This document shows positions 54,378 to 63,064 of a DNA stretch of 64,000 bases, one piece after another. Each line of letters begins with the position of its first letter. Position 1 is the first letter of the stretch. The translations under genes and the position numbers were made by a program. Below the pieces are notes generated by a model, which was not told where the DNA came from, made no database searches, and saw only the letters and a list, made by a program, of their open reading frames with translations. The stretch is taken from the NCBI GenBank assembly GCA_964632305.1, contig CAZWBR010000020.1, positions 5,356-69,355 on the forward strand, in the 5' to 3' direction. This stretch comes from CAZWBR01 sp964632305 (GTDB lineage: Bacteria; Bacteroidota; Bacteroidia; Bacteroidales; Prolixibacteraceae).

Positions 54378-55040
54378 TTAGGTCGATTTTGATTGATTAT
54401 AATAATCGAGATTTTTTTGATGTAACTCGATAAATCCTTTTTTTCCACCGGTTATTTTCAGAAGATCATTGTATTCAACAATTCCAGATTCGTTACTTAA
54501 AATTGAGTGATATGAACTGTATTCCCAATCCTGAAAAGCTTTCCTGAATCCATGGTGAATCGGATTTCTGTGGGTATAAATAATAGCGTCTATTAGCTCT
54601 TGGTTGGTAATCAGGGTTTTTCGTTTAAAGTTTTTTATAAAGAGTGATCCGCTGCGGTTGTGGAGTTTATTAAATGCCTGGGTATAACTACTGAAAAGGT
54701 TGGCAAATTGTTTTGAAAGAAATTTTTCGATTTCAGAATTAGTGGGTTGGTCAGTAGGTGCTAAAGCTTTTCCAAAGTTTGGAACTTTGGAAAAGCTATT
54801 TAATCGGATAATTGCCTTTTGTTCTTTTATGCGAAGAACAAAATGAAAATGGTTTGGCATCAGGCACCATGCGTAAGTTTCGGCAATCGGTCCAATATGA
54901 AACTGGTATTTATCCAAAAAATACCGGAAATTGTCCGGTTCACGGAATAGATTCTCAAATTCATTGGCATGAATGGAAATGAACAAGGGAATTAAGGTAA
55001 ATAATATTAATTCATTATTATAGAAACTCGATTCTGCCAT
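54378..55040 (-). CDS. IS200-like / REP-associated tyrosine transposase (RAYT) inside the cas operon
   Basis: 220 aa from the Met at 55040 (frame open to 55094). HUH transposase core: AETYAWCLMPNHFHFVLRIKE carries the His-x-His metal motif; FANLFSSYTQAFNKLHNRSG carries the probable nucleophile Tyr; AIIYTHRNPIHHGF and DWEYSSYHS complete the family pattern. The N-terminal ISIHANEFENLFRE is shorter than the segment I recall from full relatives (an IYNHANG-like motif), so the 5' end may be truncated or replaced. The start overlaps the end of cas9 by 23 bp and the stop lies 11 bp before cas1, all on one strand. It contains an in-frame 33-bp palindrome. Type II-C operons normally have only cas9-cas1-cas2. 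Confidence 0.85.
   Translation of the reverse strand: MAESSFYNNELILFTLIPLFISIHANEFENLFREPDNFRYFLDKYQFHIGPIAETYAWCLMPNHFHFVLRIKEQKAIIRLNSFSKVPNFGKALAPTDQPTNSEIEKFLSKQFANLFSSYTQAFNKLHNRSGSLFIKNFKRKTLITNQELIDAIIYTHRNPIHHGFRKAFQDWEYSSYHSILSNESGIVEYNDLLKITGGKKGFIELHQKNLDYYNQSKST
54765..54797. repeat. 33-bp REP-like palindrome inside the RAYT gene
   Basis: Arms AGCTTTTCCAAAGTT and AACTTTGGAAAAGCT around TGG; identical to the reverse complement of 26851-26883. It encodes part of SFSKVPNFGKAL without disturbing the frame. Confidence 0.8.
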
Positions 55041-58000
55041 CTGGTGTAATTTGAAAATCTCTCTCCTCAATGAAACAATTAAAATTATTTGCAACCATTG
55101 TTAATCTGGGTTGATAAATTCGACTGTCAAATAAGGTATAATCCTCATCAATATCTGAATCATTTCTAGCTTCCAAATGGTTTTGTAAGTAAATGCAATC
55201 CTGACCTTTTAAGTTAAATTTGTAAACATTAAATAATCTTTTGGATAAATCACAATCTAAAAGTTCGTCAGGAGTTTCTTGCCACATAATTACCCGTGTT
55301 CCAACTTTAATTACAGCAGAAAGTGAAAATTTCTTTTTGTTTTCTTCAATTTCCCGATAATATGGTTCATTCCATAAATTACTGATATTTGAAATTTTTC
55401 TTTTTGTAATATCAAAAAAATTGAGTAATCTAAATTTTCGATCTAGTTTACCTTTGTTTATTCCTTCATACAATAGACAGATATAGTTTCCATCATTTTG
55501 AGCATAAAAGTTTTGTTTATAATTCCTGTTGTGAAGATGGATTGTCTTCTTTTTTGAAAAATAGGTCTGATTCTTAACTACAAGTGCTTTATCTTTCGTA
55601 AAGAAACCTCTTCCTGCAGCAACTTTACACCGTACATGCCTAATTGGACATAAAGGTTTCCCATTTTTATCAAATATTTTTTCTTTCCCATTTTTATCAA
55701 GCATCCAAATCGGTTCGTTGATTGCTATTGTGAAGGATTTAGTATTACTAATTCTTTTTTGTACAGCATCTTCAATTGAATTCCTAACTTTGGGATCGAT
55801 AATTTTTTCAAAATCCTTTTCGGATTTGAAACTAGTGATTGATTCTCTTTTTACCATTAACATCACATCATTCCCTTCCTTATCTTTGGGATATATAAAT
55901 TGACCTTCTTCATTCTTTTTAAGAATACCTTTTTCATCTTTTAGTGGATATTTAATGGCTCCGAACCATGAATCTTTGTGTAACTGGGCTCGGATACAAT
56001 CTCCTTTTTTAACTATAGGTATAGGTATTGAAATCGGAATCTTCTCTCCATTTTCAAAAATAAACTCACCTTTTTCATCCCTCTTATATAGCAATTCTCC
56101 ATTTCTGTTTGTTCTGTATTTGATAGAACCATCTTCCTTGGTTTGGTATAAAATTTCACCCATTTTATTTTTTAGAGGAACAATTTTCCCTTTTACACGA
56201 ACAAACTTTTTAGCTGGAGTCAGTGTTTGATCCTTTGAAATGTGGTTTATCAAGATGTGTTCTTCAATAAATTCAGAAATATTGGATACATTACCTAAGT
56301 TGCAACTTTTTCTTTCATTCTCTAGCTCATATCTGAGATGTTCAACATTTTCAAATCGTTTTTTCTCTTCAATTTCATAAAATAGGTTTAACATTTTATC
56401 TCGTTTGGAGGAAGATGGAATTAATGTAAGAATAGCTGCATCAATAGCATGATGCGAATGTTTATCACGACACTTTTTTTCATCAATACTTTGCACACCA
56501 AGCATCTTTCTAAAATCAGCAGTAACAGAACCTTTTTGAACATCAACACTATTAAAAACTGATTTTAAATATAGCGTAGCATACTTTGTAATGATTCTTG
56601 TATCTACCAATTGGCTGTTTTTGAATCCACTATTGACTTCCTCCATTTTAAAACGGTTAAGTTTATTTTGCCAGTAGTCTAATTCCATTTGCCATAAATG
56701 ACGCTGTCTTATTGCCCTATCCTTAATTTCTTTTGTTTGTGCTTGTTTTGCTTTGGTTTTCCAAAAATTGACATTGTCAATTAACCGATCAACCTTTTCT
56801 TCCCAAGGTTGTAATCTATCTAAAATCTCTTTGTAGTTAGCAAGTTGAGAAGGAATCTTATTTTTCTTAATCTGTCGGTTGAAATGGAAATCACAAACGG
56901 TGAGATTAGCAAGTGAATTATCAAAAGAAATGCTTCTTGGTATGGTATGTTCGAAGTCTATCTTGCTTTCAGTGAATAGGTCAGAAATTTTAATCAATTT
57001 TCCGGTATATATACATCGACAACCTTGTTCTAACCAAAGACGATATTTAGTAACGTCTTTACTGTAAGCTATTCCTCTTTCTTTTGATTTCTTTTTTTGT
57101 TTAGTTTCAGGATCTGAAATTCTAATTTCCCCAGTTTCAGGAATTTCATATTGTTCCAGAAGAATTCTTGCCTTATCAATTTCATCGTTGGAAATTGTTC
57201 TTTCAGTATTTCCATATAGCTCTTTAATAGCTTCTTCAAAAATTCTGTTTTCTTTTTCTCTTTCCTTTTGGTAGGTTTCAATTGCCCATCGCATATTTGC
57301 ATCATTCAAATCTTTGGCAGTTTCAATAACAATTCGGGTATATTCATTAATAGTCCCTTCTTTTAGTAGATGATTAATCACTTTTCTCAATTCATGGAGA
57401 GTCCGCATAGCCATTGGGTTTTTGAATGCTCCAATTTTGGGGGATGCCAATAATTTAAGAGATAAAATAGCGTTTTTCCATTCTATCGTTTGTTCCCTGG
57501 CTGGACTATAGAATTCAATTTGAGAGGGATGGTACAATTTATTCAATTTCTTACAAGCAGGACATTGACATGGCAATTCAGTTAAAGGATCAATTGAGTG
57601 ATTGGGACAATGCAGAAAATCAAATCTGGAATCATTGGCTAGAAAACTCTTTAGGGTTTCTCCCAATTTAGGTACTCGATAAAAATCACGTTTGGAAGAG
57701 GCGAAGAATTGCTGGTAATAATCATTCACTTCTTTTAATAGGTTTACTTTTATGTCTTGAGTCATTTTTTCCCATGATTTTTCCCCAAAACTTTCAATAG
57801 CTGTTTTTTCAATTTCCAATAAATCAGATTGGTCTAACTGATAGTCCGTATTTTTATGTCCAAATTGTTCATCAAGCTCCAGTGATTTGTAGTTGGCAAT
57901 TAAGTTATTGACGATACTTAAAATCTTTTTTTCATTGCGGTTATCTACTGTAATTTCAGCTATTTTTGTTAAAAAGTATTCTTCATTTTTCAGCCATAAC

Positions 58001-59574
58001 TCTTCTCCTACCATTTCGGGAATTTTAGCAAGAAGAACTGCATCTGAATAAATTAAACCGTTGTATCCTTTTTTTATGTTTTCATCTACCGGAATTAAAA
58101 ACTTATTTATATTTCTGATAGCTTTTAGGCTTAGCATTGAATAACCTTGTGGAATTACAGACCAAAGCTTTACAAGAGAATCAACACTCTTCTTATCAAA
58201 TTCCAATTGGTTTTTTGCAAACTCCTCCACTAGCTCTTGATCATCAAATGAAAAGCAAACATGCCAAATATCTTCCATTGAATAAGAGATTGTGTGGATT
58301 TCACCGGTCATTTTATTTAGGCGGGTTTTAGATGTTACTTTTTTGAAATTCAACCAATTTTCACCGAGTAGATTTTTTAATCGTGCTGAAATGGGACATC
58401 CGGATATATTATTGTTATCCTTGTAATTAATAGTTTTTGAATTTGGTTTGGATGATAGATAAATACCAATTTTCTTTTCAAGCCAATCTCTTATTTCTTC
58501 AAACTTGAAATTATTCTTTATGCGTAGAAATTTGTCTTCATATAATCTCTGTTTTAGGTTTATTGAGAGATTCTGCCAATTCTCTGAAGGATTCATCCGG
58601 TATTGAATGGTGTTAATAAAAGACCATGCACGGAATGCTTCAAATTCTGGATGACTAATTGGACATCTTGATTTTGTTGGTTCTAATGTACATTTACCTA
58701 CTAATCCTTTTTGAGAGCGTAAAGGTCTTCTATAAAAGATTGCTTTGTTAATAGCTTGGTAAAACTCACTTTCTACATCAAGATCAGGCTGAAAAATAAA
58801 AATATAATTTATTTCTTCTTCGTAATGAGAGCGAACAGCTTGATATTTGCTGGCGCGAACACGAATGCCCTCTTTTTCTAACTGATAAAAACAACAACCG
58901 ACTGTAGGAAGTTGATGTTCTGATTTGTATTCTGCTAAGTCTTTGGATTTTTTCTCCTCAGATTTTTTTAAATCAATTTGAATTTCAAAATCAGTGTTAA
59001 TGTTACTTTCTTCGGCTTCTTTTTCTTGTTCTGAAATCGTTTCGCCTTTACTGCTTTTAAAACCTCGACGTTGGGCAATGTGATATAATGCTCTTCCTAA
59101 CTTAAACTTATTTGTTTCAACAGAGAAGTCAAGTTTTTGAGTTGCAATCTCGGAACGTAATTGATATGGACTACTAAAATCCGCAATACCATCTCCATTA
59201 AAATCTAAACGTACCCATTGTTCAAATCGGATCGCATCGATAGGATATTGTCTTTTAAAGCCTTTTGATTTATCATATTTTCGCCACTGATTTAATTCAT
59301 TTTCAGTAATTGGGCAAAACCCATATTTCATTAGCACATCTAATGTTTCCCAAATGCGATATTTTCTTGCTTGGTATAATCTACGAGAAGAACGATGTTT
59401 AGTACGTTCTGCAGCAAAGGAGAATTCACCAGTTTTTCCATTGCCAACACCTTTTTGAAAAATAATTGAACTGAAATACTCCAACTGATCAACAACATTA
59501 TTCCCTAAATCAGTATTACGTTTGGTTAATCCTATTGAATTTGTTCCTAAATCAATTCCTAAAATTTCAGACAT
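55018..59574 (-). CDS. cas9: Cas9 endonuclease, type II-C
   Basis: 1518 aa from the Met at 59574 (MSEILGIDLGTNSIGLT), the conserved start; the frame extends 16 codons upstream into the tracrRNA promoter. RuvC-I Asp8, Arg-rich bridge helix (HRSSRRLYQARKYRIW, about 60-76), a long REC lobe including a Cys cluster CPNH...CQCPAC (about 656-674) that may bind zinc, RuvC-II Glu751 in RIVIETAKDL, HNH domain with KIDFEHTIPRSISFDNSLANL (His876, Asn886), RuvC-III HSHHAIDAAILTLI (His1041/1042, Asp1045). All nuclease residues are present, so both strands should be cut. A Gly/Tyr-patterned insertion (about 1134-1244) precedes the C-terminal PAM-interacting part. Absence of csn2 and cas4 gives type II-C. 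Confidence 0.97.
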   Translation of the reverse strand: MSEILGIDLGTNSIGLTKRNTDLGNNVVDQLEYFSSIIFQKGVGNGKTGEFSFAAERTKHRSSRRLYQARKYRIWETLDVLMKYGFCPITENELNQWRKYDKSKGFKRQYPIDAIRFEQWVRLDFNGDGIADFSSPYQLRSEIATQKLDFSVETNKFKLGRALYHIAQRRGFKSSKGETISEQEKEAEESNINTDFEIQIDLKKSEEKKSKDLAEYKSEHQLPTVGCCFYQLEKEGIRVRASKYQAVRSHYEEEINYIFIFQPDLDVESEFYQAINKAIFYRRPLRSQKGLVGKCTLEPTKSRCPISHPEFEAFRAWSFINTIQYRMNPSENWQNLSINLKQRLYEDKFLRIKNNFKFEEIRDWLEKKIGIYLSSKPNSKTINYKDNNNISGCPISARLKNLLGENWLNFKKVTSKTRLNKMTGEIHTISYSMEDIWHVCFSFDDQELVEEFAKNQLEFDKKSVDSLVKLWSVIPQGYSMLSLKAIRNINKFLIPVDENIKKGYNGLIYSDAVLLAKIPEMVGEELWLKNEEYFLTKIAEITVDNRNEKKILSIVNNLIANYKSLELDEQFGHKNTDYQLDQSDLLEIEKTAIESFGEKSWEKMTQDIKVNLLKEVNDYYQQFFASSKRDFYRVPKLGETLKSFLANDSRFDFLHCPNHSIDPLTELPCQCPACKKLNKLYHPSQIEFYSPAREQTIEWKNAILSLKLLASPKIGAFKNPMAMRTLHELRKVINHLLKEGTINEYTRIVIETAKDLNDANMRWAIETYQKEREKENRIFEEAIKELYGNTERTISNDEIDKARILLEQYEIPETGEIRISDPETKQKKKSKERGIAYSKDVTKYRLWLEQGCRCIYTGKLIKISDLFTESKIDFEHTIPRSISFDNSLANLTVCDFHFNRQIKKNKIPSQLANYKEILDRLQPWEEKVDRLIDNVNFWKTKAKQAQTKEIKDRAIRQRHLWQMELDYWQNKLNRFKMEEVNSGFKNSQLVDTRIITKYATLYLKSVFNSVDVQKGSVTADFRKMLGVQSIDEKKCRDKHSHHAIDAAILTLIPSSSKRDKMLNLFYEIEEKKRFENVEHLRYELENERKSCNLGNVSNISEFIEEHILINHISKDQTLTPAKKFVRVKGKIVPLKNKMGEILYQTKEDGSIKYRTNRNGELLYKRDEKGEFIFENGEKIPISIPIPIVKKGDCIRAQLHKDSWFGAIKYPLKDEKGILKKNEEGQFIYPKDKEGNDVMLMVKRESITSFKSEKDFEKIIDPKVRNSIEDAVQKRISNTKSFTIAINEPIWMLDKNGKEKIFDKNGKPLCPIRHVRCKVAAGRGFFTKDKALVVKNQTYFSKKKTIHLHNRNYKQNFYAQNDGNYICLLYEGINKGKLDRKFRLLNFFDITKRKISNISNLWNEPYYREIEENKKKFSLSAVIKVGTRVIMWQETPDELLDCDLSKRLFNVYKFNLKGQDCIYLQNHLEARNDSDIDEDYTLFDSRIYQPRLTMVANNFNCFIEERDFQITPDGRIEFL

Positions 59575-59578
59575 TGTT

Positions 59579-59609
59579 TTGGTATTTTGAGTTATTAAGT
59601 TTATATTTG
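59579..59609 (+). promoter_or_regulatory. Promoter of the tracrRNA
   Basis: TTG (59579-59581, within TTTTG), 20 bases, TATATTTG (59602-59609): a full match to the Bacteroidota consensus. It begins 5 bp upstream of the cas9 start codon and reads away from cas9. Confidence 0.7.
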
Positions 59610-59614
59610 TTTCC

Positions 59615-59700
59615 AGATACAATTTTTAAGACTTATCACAATAAGGCTATAAGCCGAAGAAAATTCTTTACCCCGCGTACTTCCGTGGGGTTTTATTTTA
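59615..59700 (+). ncRNA. tracrRNA
   Basis: 59609-59642 is an anti-repeat. CAATTTTTAAG (59620-59630) is the exact complement of repeat positions 12-22, and ATCACAA (59635-59641) that of positions 2-8, with a three-base internal bulge and AGAT pairing beyond. It is followed by a small hairpin GGCT/AGCC (59645-59655) and a terminator hairpin ACCCCGC/GTGGGGT with T-rich end (about 59670-59699). It would form the repeat duplex that Cas9 and RNase III need. Predicted length about 85 nt. Confidence 0.82.
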
Positions 59701-59737
59701 AGAAAACAGTAAATTAAATAAGTTGTGAAAACATTTA

Positions 59738-59766
59738 AAGCGGCCTTCACGGGTCGCTTTCTTTTT
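59738..59766 (+). terminator. Hairpin downstream of the tracrRNA
   Basis: AAAGCGGCC and GGTCGCTTT form a 9-bp stem (one G-T pair) followed by CTTTTT. It could be a second terminator for the tracrRNA transcript. Confidence 0.5.
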
Positions 59767-60442
59767 ATGCTCAATAATTGTGTATCCTGGGAAAGTATTG
59801 GTTTCGGAGGTCGCTGAAAAGGTAAAGGCTTTACTGAAAACCTTTGAAGGTTATTCGTATAATCTATCATTTTGTTGAGGTCGTAGGTTTAACAAAAGGG
59901 TAACCGGATCTTCATCCAATTATCGTATTTAAAAATAAATAATATTTTTATAATTGGCAATGAAATATTTGCCTAATTCTGTTGATCAATTTTTATTTTG
60001 TTGGAACACTTGTAACAGCGGGGGGATTTCATAATACTGGTTTAGGTTAATTGTTCCAACTTCTATTCCATTAAGGATTTCATTACTGTACGATAACCTA
60101 CATGAGATTCTTCGCTTCGCTCATAAATAACTAGCTGACTTTCATTTCGAGAGCCTACCCAAAAATGTGGCATGATGCGATAATGACAGAGGAAAAAATT
60201 GATAGTCGGGGTGCGACTTGGAGTCGCACTCCGACTTACTTCATCACTATTTCTGTCATTGGTTACGAAGTGAGGAATCTCTGTTCGATTTTAAATATAT
60301 AGACTTTGACGGACAACAATGAAAGGCTTTATTGAAATTAAAAGTCCAACCGGGGAAAAAGGGAAGGGGATGAAAGAATTAAATTTTCCATCCCCTTCCG
60401 GTATATTTTAAGTGAAAGCTTGTCTAAAGAAGATCTTTTTCT
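59767..60442. other. Repeat-containing intergenic region
   Basis: No convincing gene. It holds GAGATTCTTCGCTTCGC (about 60105) and an inverted partner ending GAGGAATCTC (about 60275), and between them the second copy of the GGAGTCGCACTCC repeat. Short frames here lack any recognisable feature. Confidence 0.5.
60192..60260 (+). repeat. Dispersed repeat with GGAGTCGCACTCC core, copy 2
   Basis: Matches 27075-27143. In this copy the core is a better palindrome (GTGCGACT then AGTCGCAC). It sits between the inverted GAGATTC repeats. Confidence 0.65.
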
Positions 60443-62878
60443 TTATTTCTTTTTCAGCGCATCCCTGATCTTGTTCCAGATTCCGGGTCGTTCCTCTTCT
60501 TTTTTTGGTTTTGGGGCCGTTTTGGCCGGTTCTTTTTTGGTGGCATTAACCTTGGGTTCAGTCTTGCTTTCCACCTTGGGTTTATCGCTGCGGAAGATAT
60601 CCCAGAAACTGCCACTCTTCTTCTGTTTCACCACTTCGGCAAAGCGGGGGATATCGAGCAGGGCGAGGGTCTCTTCATCGGGCATCGCGAAAGTGTGGTT
60701 CTGCCAGCCCGAGAAGGCGCCATCGCTGTATAGACGGCGGAAGAATCCCCCGGCGATGGGAAGGGCCATATAGGAGCCCGAGCCGTAAGCGATCGATCGG
60801 AAGTGGATGGCCGGATCTTCGGCGCCTACCCAGCTTCCGGTGACCAGATCGGGGGTGTAACCCACGAACCAGCCGTCGGCAAAGTTTTGCGTGGTGCCGG
60901 TCTTCCCGGCAAACGTGCCCTGTACCCCGAATTTGGTGCGGATGGCGGCGCCGGTCCCCTCGTTGACCACCGACTGCAGGAACTTATTCATGATACGGGT
61001 ATTCTCGGGTGAGATGGCTTCGCGACTTTCCGACCCGTTATTGAATTTCTTCAACACTTTTCCGCTTCCGTCCTCGATACGCACCAGGTAATAGGGCTCA
61101 ACGGTCATGCCGTTGTTGGCAAAGCAGCAATAGGCTTTTGCCAACTGGTACAGCGGAATATTGGCAGCCCCAAGGGCCAGGGAGGGATAATTAGGCAGGT
61201 CCACTTCGATCCCCATCTTGTGGGCCAGGCTGACGGCTTCGGAGATTCCGCCTTCCATCAGGACCTGTACCGACACGGTGTTTACTGATTTGCAAAGCGC
61301 TCCTTCGAGCGAATAATAGCCGCCGTACTTCTCGTCGGAATTGCCGGGAGTCCAGTCCTGGTAATCGGAATAAGTAATCTTCTCGTTAGCGAAATATTTA
61401 TCGGGGGAGAGGCCGTTTTCCAGCGCCGAGGCATAGACGATCGGTTTGAAAACGGAGCCTACCTGTCGCGATGAGCGGATATTATCGTATTGATAATAAC
61501 GGAAGTCGTTACCTCCAACCCAGACCTTTACCGCCCCGTTTTTGGGATTGATGGCGATAAACGCGGCGTGCAGGAATTTCAATGAATATTTGACCGAATC
61601 GAGCGGGGTCATCTTTACCGTTTTATCTCCTTCCCACGAAAAGAGCTTCATATTGACGGGGGTATTGAAGGCCTTGTCAATTTCCTTCTGGGTTTTATCG
61701 GCCTTTTTCATTCTCTGATAGCGGACCGAACGTCGCATGGCTCTAACCACCACGCTATTATCCTTGCCCCAAGGATTTTTCTTGCCCCATTGTTCGTTGA
61801 AGGTCGCCTGGAGTTGGGACATATGTTCTTTCAATGCAGCCTCAGCATAACGTTGCATCCGCGAATCGATGGTGGTGATGACCTTTAACCCGTCGGTGTA
61901 GAGGTTGTAGGGAGTCCCGTCGGCTTTCTTGTTCTCGCTGCACCATTTTTCGATTTGGGGACGTATCATTTCCCTGAAATAGGCAGCTGATCCGGTGTTG
62001 TAAACCAGGTAGTTGTATTTTAATCCAAGCGGTTGGTCGCAAAATTTATCGGCTTCCTCCTTGGAAAGGTATTTGTATTTTTCCATCTGCCGGATCACTG
62101 TGTTGCGCCGTTGCAACGATCTTTCCGGGTTTAGTCGGGGATTATAGGCGTTGTTGGCTTTGAGCATTCCCACCAGGGTGGCAGCCTGCGGGACGGTTAG
62201 CCTGGTAGGGGAGGTGCTGAAAAATCGTTCGGCAGCCGTTTCAATTCCGAAGGTGTTTTCCCCGAAAGGGACCGTATTGAGGTAGAGGGTGAGGATATCT
62301 TCTTTGGAATAGAGTTTCTCGAAACGGTAGGCAATAATCGATTCGCGGATCTTACTGACCGGCAGGGTGAGGGGGCCATAATTTTCCCTACCGAAGATAT
62401 TTTTGGCGATCTGTTGCGAGAGGGTAGACCCGCCGCCTGAACTCCGGTCGGCCAGGAAGATGGTCTTGATAAAGACCCGCAGAACGGCCCACTCGTCGAT
62501 GCCGCGGTGTTCATAGAAACGGGAGTCTTCGGTAGCTACCAGGGCATTGACCACGTTGGGCGATATCTCTTTGAAGTTGACATTACTTCTGTTTTCAACA
62601 TAATAACGGCCTAATAGCTTACCATCCTGAGAGAAGATTTCGGTGGCCACCGGTTCCTTGATCTTGAGCAGGGTTTCAGACGTCGGCAGTTGGCCAAATG
62701 TTCCGATATAGACCAGACCAAATAACAAGCTCATCAGGAACAATCCGAAGATAGCCAGTTGAGCCAGCCAGATAAGGGCTGTTTTCCAGAAAGGACGTTT
62801 GCCGCCTGAACGAAATCCAGAAAAAAATGATCCTTTTTTCTTTTTCGGCTTCGGCGTAGTTGTTTTCTTGTCAGACAT
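60443..62878 (-). CDS. Penicillin-binding protein 1A (glycosyltransferase/transpeptidase)
   Basis: 811 aa class A PBP. A basic cytoplasmic N-terminus, one transmembrane helix (WLAQLAIFGLFLMSLLFGLVYIG), a GT51 domain with VATEDSRFYEHRGIDEWAVLRV (catalytic Glu), GGGSTLSQQIAKN and LYLNTVPFGENTFGIE; a transpeptidase domain with SxxK in RQVGSVFKPIVYASA, SVNTVSVQ, and KTGTTQNFADGWFVGYTP. The Lys/Pro-rich tail (PKVESKTEPKVNATKKEPAK) is disordered. It makes and cross-links peptidoglycan. It is a single gene, facing away from the epimerase gene. Confidence 0.95.
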   Translation of the reverse strand: MSDKKTTTPKPKKKKGSFFSGFRSGGKRPFWKTALIWLAQLAIFGLFLMSLLFGLVYIGTFGQLPTSETLLKIKEPVATEIFSQDGKLLGRYYVENRSNVNFKEISPNVVNALVATEDSRFYEHRGIDEWAVLRVFIKTIFLADRSSGGGSTLSQQIAKNIFGRENYGPLTLPVSKIRESIIAYRFEKLYSKEDILTLYLNTVPFGENTFGIETAAERFFSTSPTRLTVPQAATLVGMLKANNAYNPRLNPERSLQRRNTVIRQMEKYKYLSKEEADKFCDQPLGLKYNYLVYNTGSAAYFREMIRPQIEKWCSENKKADGTPYNLYTDGLKVITTIDSRMQRYAEAALKEHMSQLQATFNEQWGKKNPWGKDNSVVVRAMRRSVRYQRMKKADKTQKEIDKAFNTPVNMKLFSWEGDKTVKMTPLDSVKYSLKFLHAAFIAINPKNGAVKVWVGGNDFRYYQYDNIRSSRQVGSVFKPIVYASALENGLSPDKYFANEKITYSDYQDWTPGNSDEKYGGYYSLEGALCKSVNTVSVQVLMEGGISEAVSLAHKMGIEVDLPNYPSLALGAANIPLYQLAKAYCCFANNGMTVEPYYLVRIEDGSGKVLKKFNNGSESREAISPENTRIMNKFLQSVVNEGTGAAIRTKFGVQGTFAGKTGTTQNFADGWFVGYTPDLVTGSWVGAEDPAIHFRSIAYGSGSYMALPIAGGFFRRLYSDGAFSGWQNHTFAMPDEETLALLDIPRFAEVVKQKKSGSFWDIFRSDKPKVESKTEPKVNATKKEPAKTAPKPKKEEERPGIWNKIRDALKKK

Positions 62879-63064
62879 TTATTATCTTACTAAAACATAA
62901 ATTTATGATGCAAAAATGTTATTATTTACGGAACAATCATACAAAAAAACGGATAAATCGGGTTGCAAGAAGCTGAAATAACATTCAGGAAACAGATATC
63001 CGGCATTGTGATGGTTGAATCCTAAGTTTCAGTCCACAAGAATTATACCTAAAACGATTCAGAC

